Below, piece after piece: positions 8,472-17,619 of a DNA stretch of 64,000 bases (position 1 is the stretch's first letter; each line of letters opens with the position of its first letter). A model generated the notes under the pieces. That model was not told the origin of the DNA and made no database searches. It saw only the letters and a list, made by a program, of their open reading frames with translations. The position numbers and the translations under genes were made by a program. The stretch is taken from positions 186,001 through 250,000 of the forward strand of contig NZ_FZOQ01000006.1 in the NCBI RefSeq assembly GCF_900188175.1, in the 5' to 3' direction. Origin of the DNA: Pontibacter ummariensis. Its GTDB lineage: Bacteria > Bacteroidota > Bacteroidia > Cytophagales > Hymenobacteraceae.

Positions 8472-9434
8472 TTACCCTCTTTGCACCAGAAACACGATAT
8501 AAGCCACGTAAATAAGCAGGAAGACGACACCATTGAGCCTGTCAATAGCGTTTTTCTTGCCAATAGGCATGGCCAGGATGAGCAGCGTGCTGGCAAAGAT
8601 CATCATCACGATGTCGGAATTACTCACTACATCGAAGGGGAGTGGATTGATCAGGGCACTGATACCCAGTATCCAGAGCAGGTTAAAGATGTTAGAGCCT
8701 ACCACGTTCCCCACCGCAATATCAATATTACGACGGTAGGCAGCCATGGCAGAGGTGACTAGTTCTGGAAGCGAGGTGCCGATGGCCACTACCGTTAAGC
8801 CTATGAAGGACTCACTGAGGCCAAAAGACTGCGCAATGTGCACAGCACCCTCTACTACCCACTTACCGCCTAAGAACAAACCGACCACGCCCAACAGAAT
8901 AAAGAGTACAGACTTACCGATGGACATCATCGGAGTATCGTCTTCCTCTATCACCTCGTCTTTATTTGTTTTGGCCACGTTGTAGATGTAGGCCATAAAC
9001 AGGACAAAGAAAAACAGCAGAATCCCCCCGTCCAGACGGCTAATATACAGGTCCTCGAGGTTATGCAGGAGTGTGGCGTTGGCCAGAAAGCCTACCAGCA
9101 GGGTGGCGATAAGGGAGAAAGGGAGTTCTGTGAGAATGGTGTTCCGCCTGATAGGCAGGGGGCAGATCAGGGCCGTTACCCCCAGTATGAGCAGGAGGTT
9201 GGCTACATTACTGCCAAACACGTTCCCTATGGCCAATTCCGACTGGCCCTGCATGCTCGACAGGATGTTAATGATAAGCTCTGGAAGGGAGGTGCCGAAG
9301 GACACGATCGTCAGGCCCACCACCATATCCGAAAGGCCGAAGCGCTTTGCGATGGAGGAGGAGCCTTCTACCAAAATGTCAGCACCTTTTATTAAAAATA
9401 CAAAGCCTACAATAAACAGTATGTATAAAAGCAT
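8472..9434 (-). CDS. Calcium/sodium antiporter (YrbG/CaCA family)
   Basis: A 320-residue inner-membrane protein with about ten hydrophobic helices and the internal duplication of the K+-independent Na+/Ca2+ exchanger family. Each half carries the alpha-repeat: TIVSFGTSLPELIINILSS with GNVFGSNVANLLLILG, and VVAIGTSLPELVTSAMAA with GNVVGSNIFNLLWILG. The acidic and Asn residues of these motifs bind the cations. An acidic cytoplasmic loop (KTNKDEVIEEDD) joins the halves. It converges on the esterase gene with 49 nt between stops. Confidence 0.93.
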   Translation of the reverse strand: MLLYILFIVGFVFLIKGADILVEGSSSIAKRFGLSDMVVGLTIVSFGTSLPELIINILSSMQGQSELAIGNVFGSNVANLLLILGVTALICPLPIRRNTILTELPFSLIATLLVGFLANATLLHNLEDLYISRLDGGILLFFFVLFMAYIYNVAKTNKDEVIEEDDTPMMSIGKSVLFILLGVVGLFLGGKWVVEGAVHIAQSFGLSESFIGLTVVAIGTSLPELVTSAMAAYRRNIDIAVGNVVGSNIFNLLWILGISALINPLPFDVVSNSDIVMMIFASTLLILAMPIGKKNAIDRLNGVVFLLIYVAYIVFLVQRG

Positions 9435-9483
9435 CTGGGGACGTGTCTTCTTTTCCTTTCGCGAGTAAGTCTAGGAATATGTT

Positions 9484-9529
9484 AAAAATGAAAATTGGCC
9501 GCCCGCAGTACTTTCCCCGGGCAGCCAAT
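9484..9529 (-). terminator. Intrinsic terminator of yebC (minus strand)
   Basis: On the minus strand, attggctgcccg pairs with cgggcggccaat (window positions 9518-9529 and 9494-9505). This is a 12-bp stem with one G-T pair, followed by a T-rich tract. Confidence 0.82.
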
Positions 9530-9553
9530 CTATATTTAAAGCACCTGTAGCGG

Positions 9554-10261
9554 TTACTGCATGTTGTGGTAAACCGCCTGCACATCGTCATCCTCTTCCA
9601 GACGCTCGATCAGGTTCATTACCTCTTCTTCCTGCTCCTCGGTGAGTTCGGTACGGGTAGTAGGGATACGCTGTACTTCAGAACTGGTCACTTCCAGCCC
9701 TTTTTCTTCCAGGCCTTTCTGCATGGTGCCAAACTCGGTAAAGCCTGTTTCGATAATGATTTCCCCTTCGTGCTCGTAGATATCCTCGGCACCGAAATCA
9801 ATCAGCTCCAGTTCCAGTTCCTCCAGGTCAATGCCTTCTGCTGGTATCTTAAAGATGCCCTTGCGGTCGAACATAAAGTCCAGGGAACCGGTTTTGCCGA
9901 GCGACCCGCCTCCTTTGGAGAAGTGCATGCGCACGTTCGCCACCGTACGGTTCAGGTTGTCTGTGGCGCATTCCACCACGACAGCGATGCCGTGGGGGGC
10001 ATAGCCCTCGTATACTACTTCCTCGTAGTCTTTCTCTTCTTTAGAGGATGCTCTCTTGATGGCTGCCTCAATACGGTCTTTCGGCATGTTCACACCTTTG
10101 GCATTCTGTATAGCCGTGCGCAAACGGGAGTTGGTGTCAGGGTTAGGTCCGCTTTCCTTAACGGCCATCACTATTTCTTTGCCCAGCCGCGTAAAGGCTT
10201 TCGACATCTTGTCCCAGCGCTTAAACTTGCGGGCTTTTCTAAATTCAAATGCTCGTCCCAT
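9554..10261 (-). CDS. yebC: YebC/PmpR family protein (transcription/translation factor)
   Basis: A 235-residue protein with the family signature from the start (MGRAFEFRKARKFKRWDKM). It continues with SRLRTAIQNAKGVNMPKDRIEAAIKRA, VVECATDNLNRTVANVRMHFSKGG and the acidic C-terminus LTEEQEEEVMNLIERLEEDDDVQ. YebC proteins have been described as DNA-binding regulators and, more recently, as factors that relieve ribosome stalling at proline-rich stretches; nothing here separates these roles. It is a stand-alone gene with its own terminator. Confidence 0.94.
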   Translation of the reverse strand: MGRAFEFRKARKFKRWDKMSKAFTRLGKEIVMAVKESGPNPDTNSRLRTAIQNAKGVNMPKDRIEAAIKRASSKEEKDYEEVVYEGYAPHGIAVVVECATDNLNRTVANVRMHFSKGGGSLGKTGSLDFMFDRKGIFKIPAEGIDLEELELELIDFGAEDIYEHEGEIIIETGFTEFGTMQKGLEEKGLEVTSSEVQRIPTTRTELTEEQEEEVMNLIERLEEDDDVQAVYHNMQ

Positions 10262-10360
10262 AGTATGAGTGAAGTATATACAACAAAGTTAGGCAGCTTA
10301 CGCGTAAATTGGTAGTGCCATGGTAAATTCGTTGTTCGCTACTCGTTTTTCGTTAATCGG

Positions 10361-10398
10361 ATAGGTGGTTGTTCGCTATAAGTATAACAGCCACCTAT
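10361..10398. repeat. Hairpin within a repeat-bearing intergenic region
   Basis: A 13-bp stem with one G-T pair, ataggtggttgtt (10361-10373) and aacagccacctat (10386-10398), lies between yebC and the ABC ATPase gene. No T-run follows on either strand, so I do not call it a terminator. The word gttgttcgcta overlaps its left arm and also occurs at 10331. Confidence 0.5.
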
Positions 10399-10474
10399 AA
10401 GGAAGGCAGGCATTTACTTACCTCCTTTTCGTCTGCTAGCCGTGTAATCATATAGCTCTCGAATACGAACAACG

Positions 10475-11107
10475 CTACTTTCTCGGGACCGGGTGATAGT
10501 CAGAGATCTGAAGGCGGTGCGAGCAAAAGCTGTACTCGTGCAGGATGTTGGAGGCGACAATGGTGAGTCTGCCTTCCTGGTTCTGTTGCACGTGCTCCTG
10601 GTACCAGGCCACGCCCTCCTGGTCCAGGTTTGTGGTGGGTTCGTCTAGCAACAGCAGGGCCGTATCGGAGTATATGGCCAGGCCGAGCTTCAGGCGCTGC
10701 TTCATGCCTGAAGAAAAATCCTTTACGAACTTGTTTTTGGCCTTCTGCAAGCCCATGCGTTCAACCAGCTCCAGAGGGGAGAGGCCGTGGCGCAAGGGCT
10801 TAAACTTTACGTGGAAAGCCAGCATTTCCAGCAGGGTAAACTCCTCGATCACTTCCAGGTAGGGCGCCGTCAGGGACAGGTGACGGTAAGCTTCCTCCAC
10901 AGAAAGGGGCTTTGCATGCAGGGTGTAGTTTATCTGCCCCTCGCTATGTAGGTTATAGCCTGCGATAGTCGTAAGAAGAGTGGATTTCCCGGAGCCATTA
11001 TGCCCTAAAATGGCATAAGAGGCGCCTGACTCAAACGTATAGGTCAGGTTCCGGAAAATCCACTCGTAATTATAGCGTTTACCTAAGTTGCTTAGGCTAA
11101 CCTGCAT
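10475..11107 (-). CDS. ABC transporter ATP-binding protein (lone ATPase)
   Basis: About 210 residues from the ATG at 11107. A longer frame reaches 11173 but only adds residues read from inside lpxA. It is a complete nucleotide-binding domain: Walker A LGHNGSGKSTLLT, Q-loop region, signature FSSGMKQRLKLGLAI, Walker B ALLLLDEPTTNLD, and a switch region with a Ser-Asn in place of the usual His (TIVASNILHEYSF). No permease gene adjoins it. Its start overlaps the end of lpxA by 11 nt, so it is probably translated with the lipid A operon. The substrate is unknown. Confidence 0.86.
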   Translation of the reverse strand: MQVSLSNLGKRYNYEWIFRNLTYTFESGASYAILGHNGSGKSTLLTTIAGYNLHSEGQINYTLHAKPLSVEEAYRHLSLTAPYLEVIEEFTLLEMLAFHVKFKPLRHGLSPLELVERMGLQKAKNKFVKDFSSGMKQRLKLGLAIYSDTALLLLDEPTTNLDQEGVAWYQEHVQQNQEGRLTIVASNILHEYSFCSHRLQISDYHPVPRK

Positions 11108-11888
11108 CTTTTGCAAAATAACTCTTGATAATACCGCGGCCGGAGTTACGGATAAAGTTAATGATCTCGTCACGCTCCTTACTTGGCGCCAACTCCAGCT
11201 CTATCTTATCGAGGGCTTCTGTGTTGTTCAGGCCACTCATGAACAGGATGCGGTACACCTGCTGTATGTCGTTTATTTGCTCACTCGTGAAGCCTCTGCG
11301 GCGGAGCCCGATGGAATTAATACCGGCATAGGTAAGTGGCTCACGGGCCGCTTTTACAAACGGAGGAACATCTTTACGGATAAGAGAGCCACCGGAAATC
11401 ATGGCATGCGCACCGATCTTAACAAATTGATGCACCGCACTGGAGCCCCCGATAATGGCATAGTCGCCCATTTCTACGTGGCCAGCCATCTGCACGGCGT
11501 TCACAACGATACAATTATTGCCTATCACGCAATCATGCGCAATGTGGGCATAAGACATTACCAGGCAGTTGCTGCCCACGATTGTCTTCATCTTATCAAT
11601 CGTGCCGCGGCTAACCGTCACACACTCGCGTATCACGGTGTTATCTCCGATAATGGCGGTAGTTTCCTCGCCGGCGAACTTCAGGTCCTGGGGCACTGAG
11701 GAGATAACAGCACCCGGGAAGATCTTGCAGTTTTTCCCGATGCGTGCACCTTCCATGATGGTTACGTTCGGTCCGATCCAGGTCCCCTCGCCGATCTCCA
11801 CGTTCTTGTAAATGGTGGAGAATGGCTCTACCACTACGTTCTGCGCGATCTTAGCCTCTGGGTGTATGTATGCTAATGGCTGATTCAT
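11097..11888 (-). CDS. lpxA: Acyl-ACP--UDP-N-acetylglucosamine O-acyltransferase
   Basis: A 263-residue left-handed beta-helix enzyme with many hexapeptide repeats (IGEGTWIGPNVTIMEGARIG and similar). The catalytic His is H118 in YAHIAHDC, equivalent to E. coli H125. The C-terminal helical region (GLRRRGFTSEQINDIQQVYR) is typical of LpxA. It adds the 3-O-hydroxyacyl chain to UDP-GlcNAc, the first step of lipid A synthesis, in the cytoplasm. Its ATG overlaps the stop of lpxC-fabZ by 4 nt, showing tight coupling. Confidence 0.97.
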   Translation of the reverse strand: MNQPLAYIHPEAKIAQNVVVEPFSTIYKNVEIGEGTWIGPNVTIMEGARIGKNCKIFPGAVISSVPQDLKFAGEETTAIIGDNTVIRECVTVSRGTIDKMKTIVGSNCLVMSYAHIAHDCVIGNNCIVVNAVQMAGHVEMGDYAIIGGSSAVHQFVKIGAHAMISGGSLIRKDVPPFVKAAREPLTYAGINSIGLRRRGFTSEQINDIQQVYRILFMSGLNNTEALDKIELELAPSKERDEIINFIRNSGRGIIKSYFAKDAG

Positions 11889-13279
11889 GCGTCTTTCTTT
11901 ACTATACTTGCCGACATTTCTGCTTCCATTACCAGTTGGCCGGCCACAAAAGCCTGGCCATGCATTTTGGCAATACCCCGTTTGATTGGCGCCAGCAGTT
12001 CACATTTAAAGATGATTGTATCGCCCGGAATTACCTTGCGCTTAAAGCGGCACTTGTCTATGCCCAGAAAGTAAGTCCAGTAGTCCTCCGGGTTTTCAAC
12101 GGTATTCAGTACCAGAATGCCTCCCGTCTGGGCCATGGCCTCTATTTGGATCACACCCGGCAGCACTGGGTTACCCGGGAAGTGCCCCTGAAAGAAGGGC
12201 TCGTTCATGGTAATGTTCTTAACGCCTGTAACCGTAGTTTCGTCTAAGTGAATGATTTTATCAATCAGCAGGAAAGGGTAACGGTGCGGAAGCGTAGCGG
12301 CAATCTGGTTGATGTCCATCACCGGCTTCTTCTTGGGGTCGTAAGTCGGCACGTTTTTGATGGCCGCTTCCTGGATCATCTTTTTTACCTTTTTGGCAAA
12401 GCCCACGTTGGCCGCATGGCCAGGGCGTGCAGCCAGTATTTGGCCTTTGATCGGTCTTCCGATCAAAGCAAGATCACCCAACAAGTCCAGCAGTTTATGG
12501 CGGGCAGGTTCGTTCTTGAAGCGCAGGTCCGTGTTGTTCAGCACGCCTTCCGCTTTTACCTCCACCTTCGGCTTTTGCAGTAGTTCCGACAGGTGGCTAA
12601 GCTCGTCCTCCTGCACCACACGGTCCACGATCACGATGGCGTTATCCAGGTCACCGCCTTTGATCAGGTTCTGTTTGAATAGCGCCTCCAGTTCGTGCAG
12701 AAACACGAACGTACGGGAAGGGGCTATCTCTTCTGTAAACTGCTCAATGTCTGTGATAGAGGCATGCTGGCTACCCAGGATTGGGGAATTGTAATCCACC
12801 ATCACCGTCAGGCGGTAGTCATCCAGGGGCAAGCCCACGATTTCCACACCGCGGCTCTCGTCTTTGTATGTCAGGCCTTTCGTAATCTCGAAGTAGTTGC
12901 GCAGGGCGTTCTGCTCCTGTAGGCCAGCTCCCTGTAGGGCCTTTACAAACTCGATGGCTGACCCATCCATAATAGGGGGCTCCGGGCCGTCCAGCTCAAT
13001 CAGCACGTTGTCTATTTGCAAGCCCACCAAGGCTGCCAGCGTGTGCTCCACTGTATTAACACGGGCACCGTTCTGCTCTATGGTCGTGCCCCGGGACAGG
13101 TCGACGACATTGTCTACATCGGCACTCACGATAGGCTGTCCTGGCAGGTCGATGCGCTGGAACTTGTATCCGTGGTTGATTGGCGCAGGCTTAAACGTCA
13201 TGTTTGAAGTCACGCCTGTGTGTAACCCTACGCCCGATACGGTTACCGGGGCCTGTATGGTATGTTGTTTATCGTTCAT
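11885..13279 (-). CDS. lpxC-fabZ: Bifunctional UDP-3-O-acyl-GlcNAc deacetylase / 3-hydroxyacyl-ACP dehydratase
   Basis: A 464-residue fusion. Residues 1-300 are LpxC, with zinc ligands H79 (NTVEHTLAAL), H261 and D265 (ARHKLLDLLGD) and the catalytic His H288 (RPGHAANVGF). Residues 325-464 are FabZ, with LPHRYPFLLIDKI and the active site H366 (GHFPGNPVLPG) and E380. LpxC performs the committed deacetylation of lipid A synthesis; FabZ dehydrates hydroxyacyl-ACP and so competes for the same acyl pool. The fusion is known across Bacteroidota and supports the taxonomic call. The order lpxD, lpxC-fabZ, lpxA is the expected one. Confidence 0.97.
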   Translation of the reverse strand: MNDKQHTIQAPVTVSGVGLHTGVTSNMTFKPAPINHGYKFQRIDLPGQPIVSADVDNVVDLSRGTTIEQNGARVNTVEHTLAALVGLQIDNVLIELDGPEPPIMDGSAIEFVKALQGAGLQEQNALRNYFEITKGLTYKDESRGVEIVGLPLDDYRLTVMVDYNSPILGSQHASITDIEQFTEEIAPSRTFVFLHELEALFKQNLIKGGDLDNAIVIVDRVVQEDELSHLSELLQKPKVEVKAEGVLNNTDLRFKNEPARHKLLDLLGDLALIGRPIKGQILAARPGHAANVGFAKKVKKMIQEAAIKNVPTYDPKKKPVMDINQIAATLPHRYPFLLIDKIIHLDETTVTGVKNITMNEPFFQGHFPGNPVLPGVIQIEAMAQTGGILVLNTVENPEDYWTYFLGIDKCRFKRKVIPGDTIIFKCELLAPIKRGIAKMHGQAFVAGQLVMEAEMSASIVKKDA

Positions 13280-13325
13280 TCACGTATCTTAGTCGTGTTA
13301 AATGCTTGCTGTTGAATAACAAGAG

Positions 13326-13346
13326 CGGCAGCTTGTTACGCTGCCG
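13326..13346 (-). terminator. Possible hairpin between lpxD and lpxC-fabZ
   Basis: A 7-bp perfect stem, cggcagc (13326-13332) and gctgccg (13340-13346), with a 7-nt loop lies in the 147-nt gap after lpxD. The T content after it is weak, so it may be an attenuating hairpin and not a full terminator. Confidence 0.35.
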
Positions 13347-13426
13347 TTTGATTACTCCCGGGAAAGGACTTATACCACTTTGCCCCTGCAAACTTAAGAT
13401 TTTATGTAAGCTATTACCACTTTTTA

Positions 13427-14479
13427 TCAGGAATTAGCCCCTTGCTTCTGCTGGCTCTCAGGCTTTCCCTTCAGCAACTCTACTTCTCGCTGTAGTTCCG
13501 GCAGCTTGCGGAAAACGGTCATGGCACGCAGGTTCTGCTTGTAATCGAAGGCTGGGGAGCCCTGTATAATTGTACCTGTCTCTTTCACAGACTTCGACAC
13601 GCCTGACTGGGCCCCAACAGTGGTTTTATCTGCCAGGGAGATGTGCCCTACGATTCCTACCTGACCGGCAATAACACAGTTGCTACCAATTTTAGTAGAG
13701 CCGGAAATTCCTGTCTGGGAGGCAATCACAGTGTTTGATCCTACTTCTACGTTATGTGCGATTTGCACCAGGTTGTCTATTTTGCTGCCTTTGTGAATAA
13801 TCGTAGAGCCCATGGTGGCGCAATCGATGGTAGTGTTTGCCCCGACGGAGATATCGTCCTCCAAAATGACATTGCCGATTTGGGGAATCGCTTTATAGGT
13901 GCCGTCGGACTGGGGGGCAAAGCCGAAACCGTCGCTTCCGATGACAGCGCCCGCATGTATGGTGCAGTTGTTACCTACCACCGTGTTTGCATAAAGCTTG
14001 GCACCGGCAAAAATGGTGGTGTTGTCGCCTATTTTTACGTTATCCCCCAGGTACACGTGGGGGAACAAGCGTACATTCTCACCAATTATGCAGTTGTTGC
14101 CGATATAAGAAAAGGCACCGCGGTAATGGTTATCCCCGATCTGGCTACCGCTGCCTATGTAGGAAGGCTCTTCAACACCTGTCTTAGAGGCAATCAGAGC
14201 GGTTTGGTAATACTGTAACAACGTGGAAAAACTGGAGTAGGGATCTGCTACCCGGATGAGGGCTGCCTGCACAGGCTTTTTTAACTCCAGCTTATCTGAA
14301 ACGATCACGGCACTGGCGCCGGTACTGTATAAAAAAGGTTCGTACTTTGGGTTGGATAAAAAAGCAAGAGCACCCCGTTGGGCCTCTTCTATTTTAGCCA
14401 ATGTGCTGACCTTTACTAAGTTGTCTCCTTCTACTTCGCCCTGCAGCAGGTCAGCTATCTGTTGAACAGTAAATTCCAT
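13427..14479 (-). CDS. lpxD: UDP-3-O-(3-hydroxyacyl)glucosamine N-acyltransferase
   Basis: A 350-residue enzyme with the LpxD layout. An N-terminal uridine-binding domain ([34 protein letters not shown]) is followed by a hexapeptide-repeat beta-helix with [20 protein letters not shown] and the active-site His region [13 protein letters not shown], then a C-terminal helix with [14 protein letters not shown]. It adds the N-linked hydroxyacyl chain in the third step of lipid A synthesis. It is first in the minus-strand lpx block, separated from lpxC-fabZ by 147 nt. Confidence 0.96.
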   Translation of the reverse strand: MEFTVQQIADLLQGEVEGDNLVKVSTLAKIEEAQRGALAFLSNPKYEPFLYSTGASAVIVSDKLELKKPVQAALIRVADPYSSFSTLLQYYQTALIASKTGVEEPSYIGSGSQIGDNHYRGAFSYIGNNCIIGENVRLFPHVYLGDNVKIGDNTTIFAGAKLYANTVVGNNCTIHAGAVIGSDGFGFAPQSDGTYKAIPQIGNVILEDDISVGANTTIDCATMGSTIIHKGSKIDNLVQIAHNVEVGSNTVIASQTGISGSTKIGSNCVIAGQVGIVGHISLADKTTVGAQSGVSKSVKETGTIIQGSPAFDYKQNLRAMTVFRKLPELQREVELLKGKPESQQKQGANS

Positions 14480-14601
14480 TTTGTAAAATTAGAGCAAAAA
14501 CTCAAAAACGCTAATGCGTTCGGGCTGCAAACTTAACAAAAAAACGTGCCCTTTAATGTGCCGGTGCAGATATGTTTTCACAGCTTAGGCTCGTGTAAAC
14601 G

Positions 14602-14637
14602 CATAGCCCCGCCTTTGCTAAGAAAGGCGGGGCTATG
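14602..14637. terminator. Perfect 15-bp hairpin between the HD gene and lpxD
   Basis: catagccccgccttt (14602-14616) and aaaggcggggctatg (14623-14637) form a perfect 15-bp stem with a 6-nt loop, 34 nt beyond the stop of the HD-domain gene. No good T-run follows on either strand, so termination is likely but not certain. Confidence 0.6.
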
Positions 14638-14671
14638 AAATGCCAGATACTGTGTTGGCAGGCAGCTCTGT

Positions 14672-15904
14672 TTAGAAGGTGGCCACCTCCTTGGGGTAAC
14701 ACACATAGTATTTCTCCACTTTATTACTAATGGCCCTGATATTCGGCAGGTCCGAGGCTTCGGCCACATCCACCACGTAGCCGGATTTTGTGAGTATATT
14801 GATGGTCTGGCCCTCTACATCATAGGCATTGTTGCTGATCTTTCCGGCGATCATCAAATACTTTACATCGGCCTCCCTCACCCCGAATTGCTCCTGCACC
14901 AGCTCACTGATACCCAGCTGCATTTCTTCGTCTATGGGTTTGTTCGAGATTATTACCTTGAACAGGCGGCGGCTGAGGATACTGGATGCCAGGAAAGACA
15001 AAATCTTGTCAGGATGCGAGGCCCACATTTTAATGCCTCCCCATACATCGTGGTCGTCCAGACTTACGAAACGCTCCAGTATGCTTTGGTCCTGCTTAAA
15101 GTCATCCATGGTCAGGTCGGAGGCCAGGAAGAACTTAAGGGCAGGGCTGGCTGCTACGTCCACGCCTTGCTGTAATAACTCGCGGGCACGTTGTACTACC
15201 CGCAGCACCATGTTCTCGGCGCTGATCACGGTTTTGTGCAGGTAAACCTGCCAGTACATGAGTCGGCGGCTAACCAAAAAGTTTTCAATGCTGTAAATGG
15301 CCTTCTCTTCTACCACCAGTTGGTCGTTCGCCACATCCAGCATCTTGATGATGCGGTCTGCGCCAATCTTGCCTTCGTAAACACCAGTGTAGAAGCTGTC
15401 CCGGTTCAGGTAGTCCAGCCGGTCCACGTCCAGCTGACTGGAGACCAGTTGGTGAAAGAACTTGCGGTCGTAGTTATTTGTGAAAATATCGATGGCTAAA
15501 CTCAATCTTCCGTCGAACCCATCGTTCAGCATGTGCATGATATGCAGGGAAAGGTCTTCGTGGTGTACGTTTTTGAAGATGGCCGTTTCCAGGGCATGGG
15601 AGAAAGGGCCATGGCCGATGTCATGCAGCAGGATAGCTATTAGCGAAGCTTCCAGCTCTTTATCGTAAATTTCGTTATTTTTACTTCTCAGTGTGTGTAG
15701 GGCTGTGTCCATCAGGTGCATGGCGCCCAGGGCGTGATGAAAGCGGGTATGCAGTGCCCCCGGGTACACCATCTCTGTGAGTCCGAGTTGCTTGATACGA
15801 CGCAGGCGCTGAAAGTAAGGGTGGTTGATGATGTCGAAAATGAGCTCGGAGGGAACGGAGATAAAGCCGTAAACGGGATCGTTGAAGATTTTCTTCTTAT
15901 TCAC
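14672..15904 (-). CDS. HD-domain phosphohydrolase (dNTPase-like)
   Basis: A 410-residue protein starting at GTG. It has the HD-superfamily metal site, with RFHHALGAMH (H56/H57), LLHDIGHGPFSH (H94-D95) and a downstream Asp in QLDVDRLDYLNRD. The N-terminal DPVYGFISVPSELIFDIINH and FQRLRRIKQLG are typical of the dGTPase/SAMHD1-like branch, so nucleotide triphosphate hydrolysis is plausible but unproven. It is divergent from porX, with 152 nt between starts. Confidence 0.88.
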   Translation of the reverse strand: MNKKKIFNDPVYGFISVPSELIFDIINHPYFQRLRRIKQLGLTEMVYPGALHTRFHHALGAMHLMDTALHTLRSKNNEIYDKELEASLIAILLHDIGHGPFSHALETAIFKNVHHEDLSLHIMHMLNDGFDGRLSLAIDIFTNNYDRKFFHQLVSSQLDVDRLDYLNRDSFYTGVYEGKIGADRIIKMLDVANDQLVVEEKAIYSIENFLVSRRLMYWQVYLHKTVISAENMVLRVVQRARELLQQGVDVAASPALKFFLASDLTMDDFKQDQSILERFVSLDDHDVWGGIKMWASHPDKILSFLASSILSRRLFKVIISNKPIDEEMQLGISELVQEQFGVREADVKYLMIAGKISNNAYDVEGQTINILTKSGYVVDVAEASDLPNIRAISNKVEKYYVCYPKEVATF

Positions 15905-16040
15905 AAGAAATCTGGTTTCGTTTTTTGGAGTAATTATTGTCCGGATGAGCCTGCTTACGAGTTAAAGGCTGTAAGGAGGCGGTATTTAATGGTATAGCTA
16001 TCAACAAAAGTTAGCCACAAAACGTGTAAAGAGTTACGCT

Positions 16041-16047
16041 AAAGGAG
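16041..16047 (+). promoter_or_regulatory. Shine-Dalgarno-like site of porX
   Basis: aaaggag lies 9 nt before the porX ATG at 16057. Such a site is uncommon in this window and supports that start. Confidence 0.55.
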
Positions 16048-16056
16048 AATAACACT

Positions 16057-17619
16057 ATGCAAAGATACAATATTTTATGGGCTGATGACGAGATCGACCT
16101 GCTGAAGCCGCACATCCTCTTTTTAGAGGAACGGGGATATGACATCACGCCGGTGAACAGCGGGACGGATGCCATCGAGGCCTTCCAGGAGAAAAGCTTC
16201 GACCTGGTGTTCCTGGATGAGAACATGCCCGGCATCAGCGGCCTGGAAACCCTGACGGAACTAAAGAACATCCGGCCCACGGTGCCCGTGATCATGATCA
16301 CCAAGAGCGAAGAGGAGCATATCATGGAGGAGGCGATCGGGTCCCGGATCACTGATTACCTCATCAAGCCCCTTAACCCGAACCAGATCCTGCTCTCTGT
16401 TAAAAAGGTGCTGGAGAACAAGCGTCTGGTTTCAGAAAAGACCAACATGAGCTACCAGCGCGATTTCAGGCAGCTCGGCATGGCTTTTGGGGAGCGCCTG
16501 AGCCCGCAGGAATGGGCCGACATCTACAAAAAGCTCGTGTATTGGGAGTTGGAGATAGACGAGACGGAAAACAAGAGCATGGCGGACGTGATCAACATGC
16601 AGAAGGACGAGGCCAACTCTAACTTCGCCAAGTTTATCATGGATAACTACGAAGACTGGATAAACCAGGACTCGGATGATGCGCCGCTGATGTCGCATCA
16701 GGTGTTTAAGGAGCGGGTGTTTCCAATGCTGAAGGAAACGGAGCGACCCGTGTACTTCTTGCTGATCGACAACCTGCGCTATGACCAATGGAAGGTGCTG
16801 GAGCCGCTGATAGCCGATTACTTCAGTGTAGACAGCGAGGAAATGTACTACTCCATTTTACCTACTACTACCGCCTATGCCCGTAATGCCATCTTCTCAG
16901 GGATGCTGCCGACTGAGATCGCCAAAAAGTACCCGAACCTTTGGGTGAACGACGACGAGGAGGAAGGCAAGAACCTGAACGAGCCGGACTTCCTGGACAT
17001 ACAGCTGCAGCAGAACCGCGTGAACGTAAAGCACAGCTACCATAAAATTACGAACCCGGCGGCAGGCAAAGATCTGCTTGGCAAGTTCAGTAACCTGGAC
17101 AACAACAAGCTAAACGTGATCGTGTACAACTTCGTGGACATGCTCTCCCACGCCCGTACCGATAGCAACATGGTGCGTGAACTGGCGCCGGATGAGTCAG
17201 CTTACCGCTCCATTACCCGTTCCTGGTTCCTGCACTCTCCTTTGTTCGAGACTTTGAAAATGATCGCCGAGAAAAAAGGGAAGCTGGTTATCACGACAGA
17301 CCATGGCACAATCCGGGTAAAGCGTCCTTTCAAGATCATCGGCGACCGGAATACCAACACCAACCTGCGCTACAAGCATGGCAAGAACCTGGGCTACACG
17401 GATAAAGACGTGTTCACGGTGAAAAAGCCGGAACGATTTTTCTTGCCAAAAGCCAATGTTTCTACTACGTTTGTATTCGCGATTGAGGATTACTTCTTCG
17501 CCTACCCTAATAACTATAACTACTACGTGAACTACTACAAAGACACCTTCCAGCACGGAGGCGTATCTTTGGAGGAGGTTATTATACCGCTCGTAACACT
17601 TACGCCTAAGAATGTATAA
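16057..17619 (+). CDS. porX: PorX-type response regulator with PglZ/phosphatase domain
   Basis: A 520-residue protein. Residues 1-120 are a CheY receiver with the acidic pocket WADDE, phospho-acceptor D54 (LVFLDENMPG) and MITKS. The rest is a PglZ/alkaline-phosphatase-like domain: YFLLIDNLRYDQWKVL, LPTTTAYARNAIFSGMLP, NVIVYNFVDMLSHARTD and VITTDHGTIRVKRP carry the metal-binding Asp, Thr and His residues. In Porphyromonas and Flavobacterium, PorX works with the kinase PorY to control type IX secretion genes, and the output domain has been reported to cleave oligonucleotides. PorY and T9SS genes are not in the window. It overlaps tsaE by 8 nt. Confidence 0.93.
   Translation: MQRYNILWADDEIDLLKPHILFLEERGYDITPVNSGTDAIEAFQEKSFDLVFLDENMPGISGLETLTELKNIRPTVPVIMITKSEEEHIMEEAIGSRITDYLIKPLNPNQILLSVKKVLENKRLVSEKTNMSYQRDFRQLGMAFGERLSPQEWADIYKKLVYWELEIDETENKSMADVINMQKDEANSNFAKFIMDNYEDWINQDSDDAPLMSHQVFKERVFPMLKETERPVYFLLIDNLRYDQWKVLEPLIADYFSVDSEEMYYSILPTTTAYARNAIFSGMLPTEIAKKYPNLWVNDDEEEGKNLNEPDFLDIQLQQNRVNVKHSYHKITNPAAGKDLLGKFSNLDNNKLNVIVYNFVDMLSHARTDSNMVRELAPDESAYRSITRSWFLHSPLFETLKMIAEKKGKLVITTDHGTIRVKRPFKIIGDRNTNTNLRYKHGKNLGYTDKDVFTVKKPERFFLPKANVSTTFVFAIEDYFFAYPNNYNYYVNYYKDTFQHGGVSLEEVIIPLVTLTPKNV

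Noticed and set aside
9566-10315. 249-codon open frame on the plus strand
   Set aside because: Antisense to yebC over nearly its whole length; the low-complexity F/H-rich translation is typical of a shadow frame.
11088-11699. 203-codon open frame on the plus strand
   Set aside because: Antisense to lpxA, which has all its family motifs.
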